Positions 5,709 through 5,808 of a stretch of DNA of 5,808 nucleotides are shown piece by piece (the stretch's first letter is position 1; each line of letters starts with the position of its first letter). The stretch comes from Planctomycetota bacterium (GTDB taxonomy: Bacteria; Planctomycetota; Phycisphaerae; Phycisphaerales; Phycisphaeraceae), in the NCBI GenBank assembly GCA_029267795.1, contig JAJUHR010000129.1:1-5808 (forward strand). Direction: 5' to 3'. Both the position numbers and the translations under genes were made by a program. A model generated the notes under the pieces. That model did not search any database. It had not been told where the DNA came from and saw only the letters and a list, made by a program, of their open reading frames with translations.

Positions 5709-5808
5709 CCTCCAAAGCGCGTCTTGGCGCGGTGGGCGATGTGCCGGAACAACGGTGTGCCTGATCCGTAATCAGTTTCAATCCGCGCCCTCGCGCGGAG
5801 GGCGATCG
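5709..5808 (-). CRISPR. End of a CRISPR array, type I-C-like repeats, continuing past the window
   Basis: 5775-5806 is a 32-nt repeat beginning GTTTCAATCC and ending CGCGGAGGGCGAT. Its centre is palindromic, so the RNA can form the crRNA hairpin. It is preceded by a 34-nt unique spacer (5741-5774) and by 5709-5740, which matches the repeat at 23 of 32 positions without gaps, with 13 of the last 14 identical. Read on the minus strand, repeats end in ATTGAAAC, the usual 3' handle, so crRNAs are probably transcribed leftward and this is the old, leader-distal end with a decayed terminal repeat. The leader and cas genes would lie beyond the right edge. Only one full repeat is visible, but the matching copy at 3709 and the spacer lengths support the call. 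Confidence 0.8.

Overview
The window is GC-rich bacterial chromosome with two contrasting halves. The most likely source is a planctomycete or a relative. This is inferred from the divergent GroEL paralogues clustered around one groES, a tRNA gene without an encoded CCA end, and overall protein flavour; no rRNA or other strong marker gene is present to prove it.

Left half (1-2880), minus strand: a chaperonin cluster read in the order groEL (2585-945), groES (798-481), then the first 94 codons of a second, different groEL running off the left edge (282-1). A long leader (about 260 nt) and an AT-rich sigma70-like promoter near 2851-2880 probably drive it. No CIRCE operator was seen. From about 2881 to 3312 is non-coding DNA with several small direct and inverted repeats, then on the plus strand an initiator tRNA-fMet gene (3313-3386) closed by a near-ideal intrinsic terminator (3391-3416).

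Right half (3417-5808): an accessory, rearranged region on the minus strand. An intact small cupin (5410-5015) matches the manganese-dependent GtHNL/cupin hydroxynitrile lyase type in length and metal ligands. It is followed 39 nt later by a YahK-like NADP(H)-dependent zinc alcohol dehydrogenase (4975-3920). The dehydrogenase is flanked by a 95-bp direct repeat, because a second, truncated copy of the cupin 3' end (about 3916-3840) lies right behind its stop codon. That remnant leads into the first 33 codons of a short-chain dehydrogenase (3813-3712). The ancestral layout was probably cupin followed by an oxidoreductase, present in two versions that have been spliced together.

The most striking feature is that this block is bracketed by CRISPR-type repeats in the same orientation. 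On the right, a perfect-looking 32-nt repeat (5775-5806), resembling type I-C repeats, is preceded by a 34-nt spacer and a degenerate repeat (5709-5740). On the left, a partial repeat (3654-3675), a 33-nt spacer and a second repeat (3709 to about 3733) run directly into the broken short-chain dehydrogenase gene, and the repeat supplies that gene's stop codon. The array evidently continues beyond the right edge; no cas gene is present in the window.
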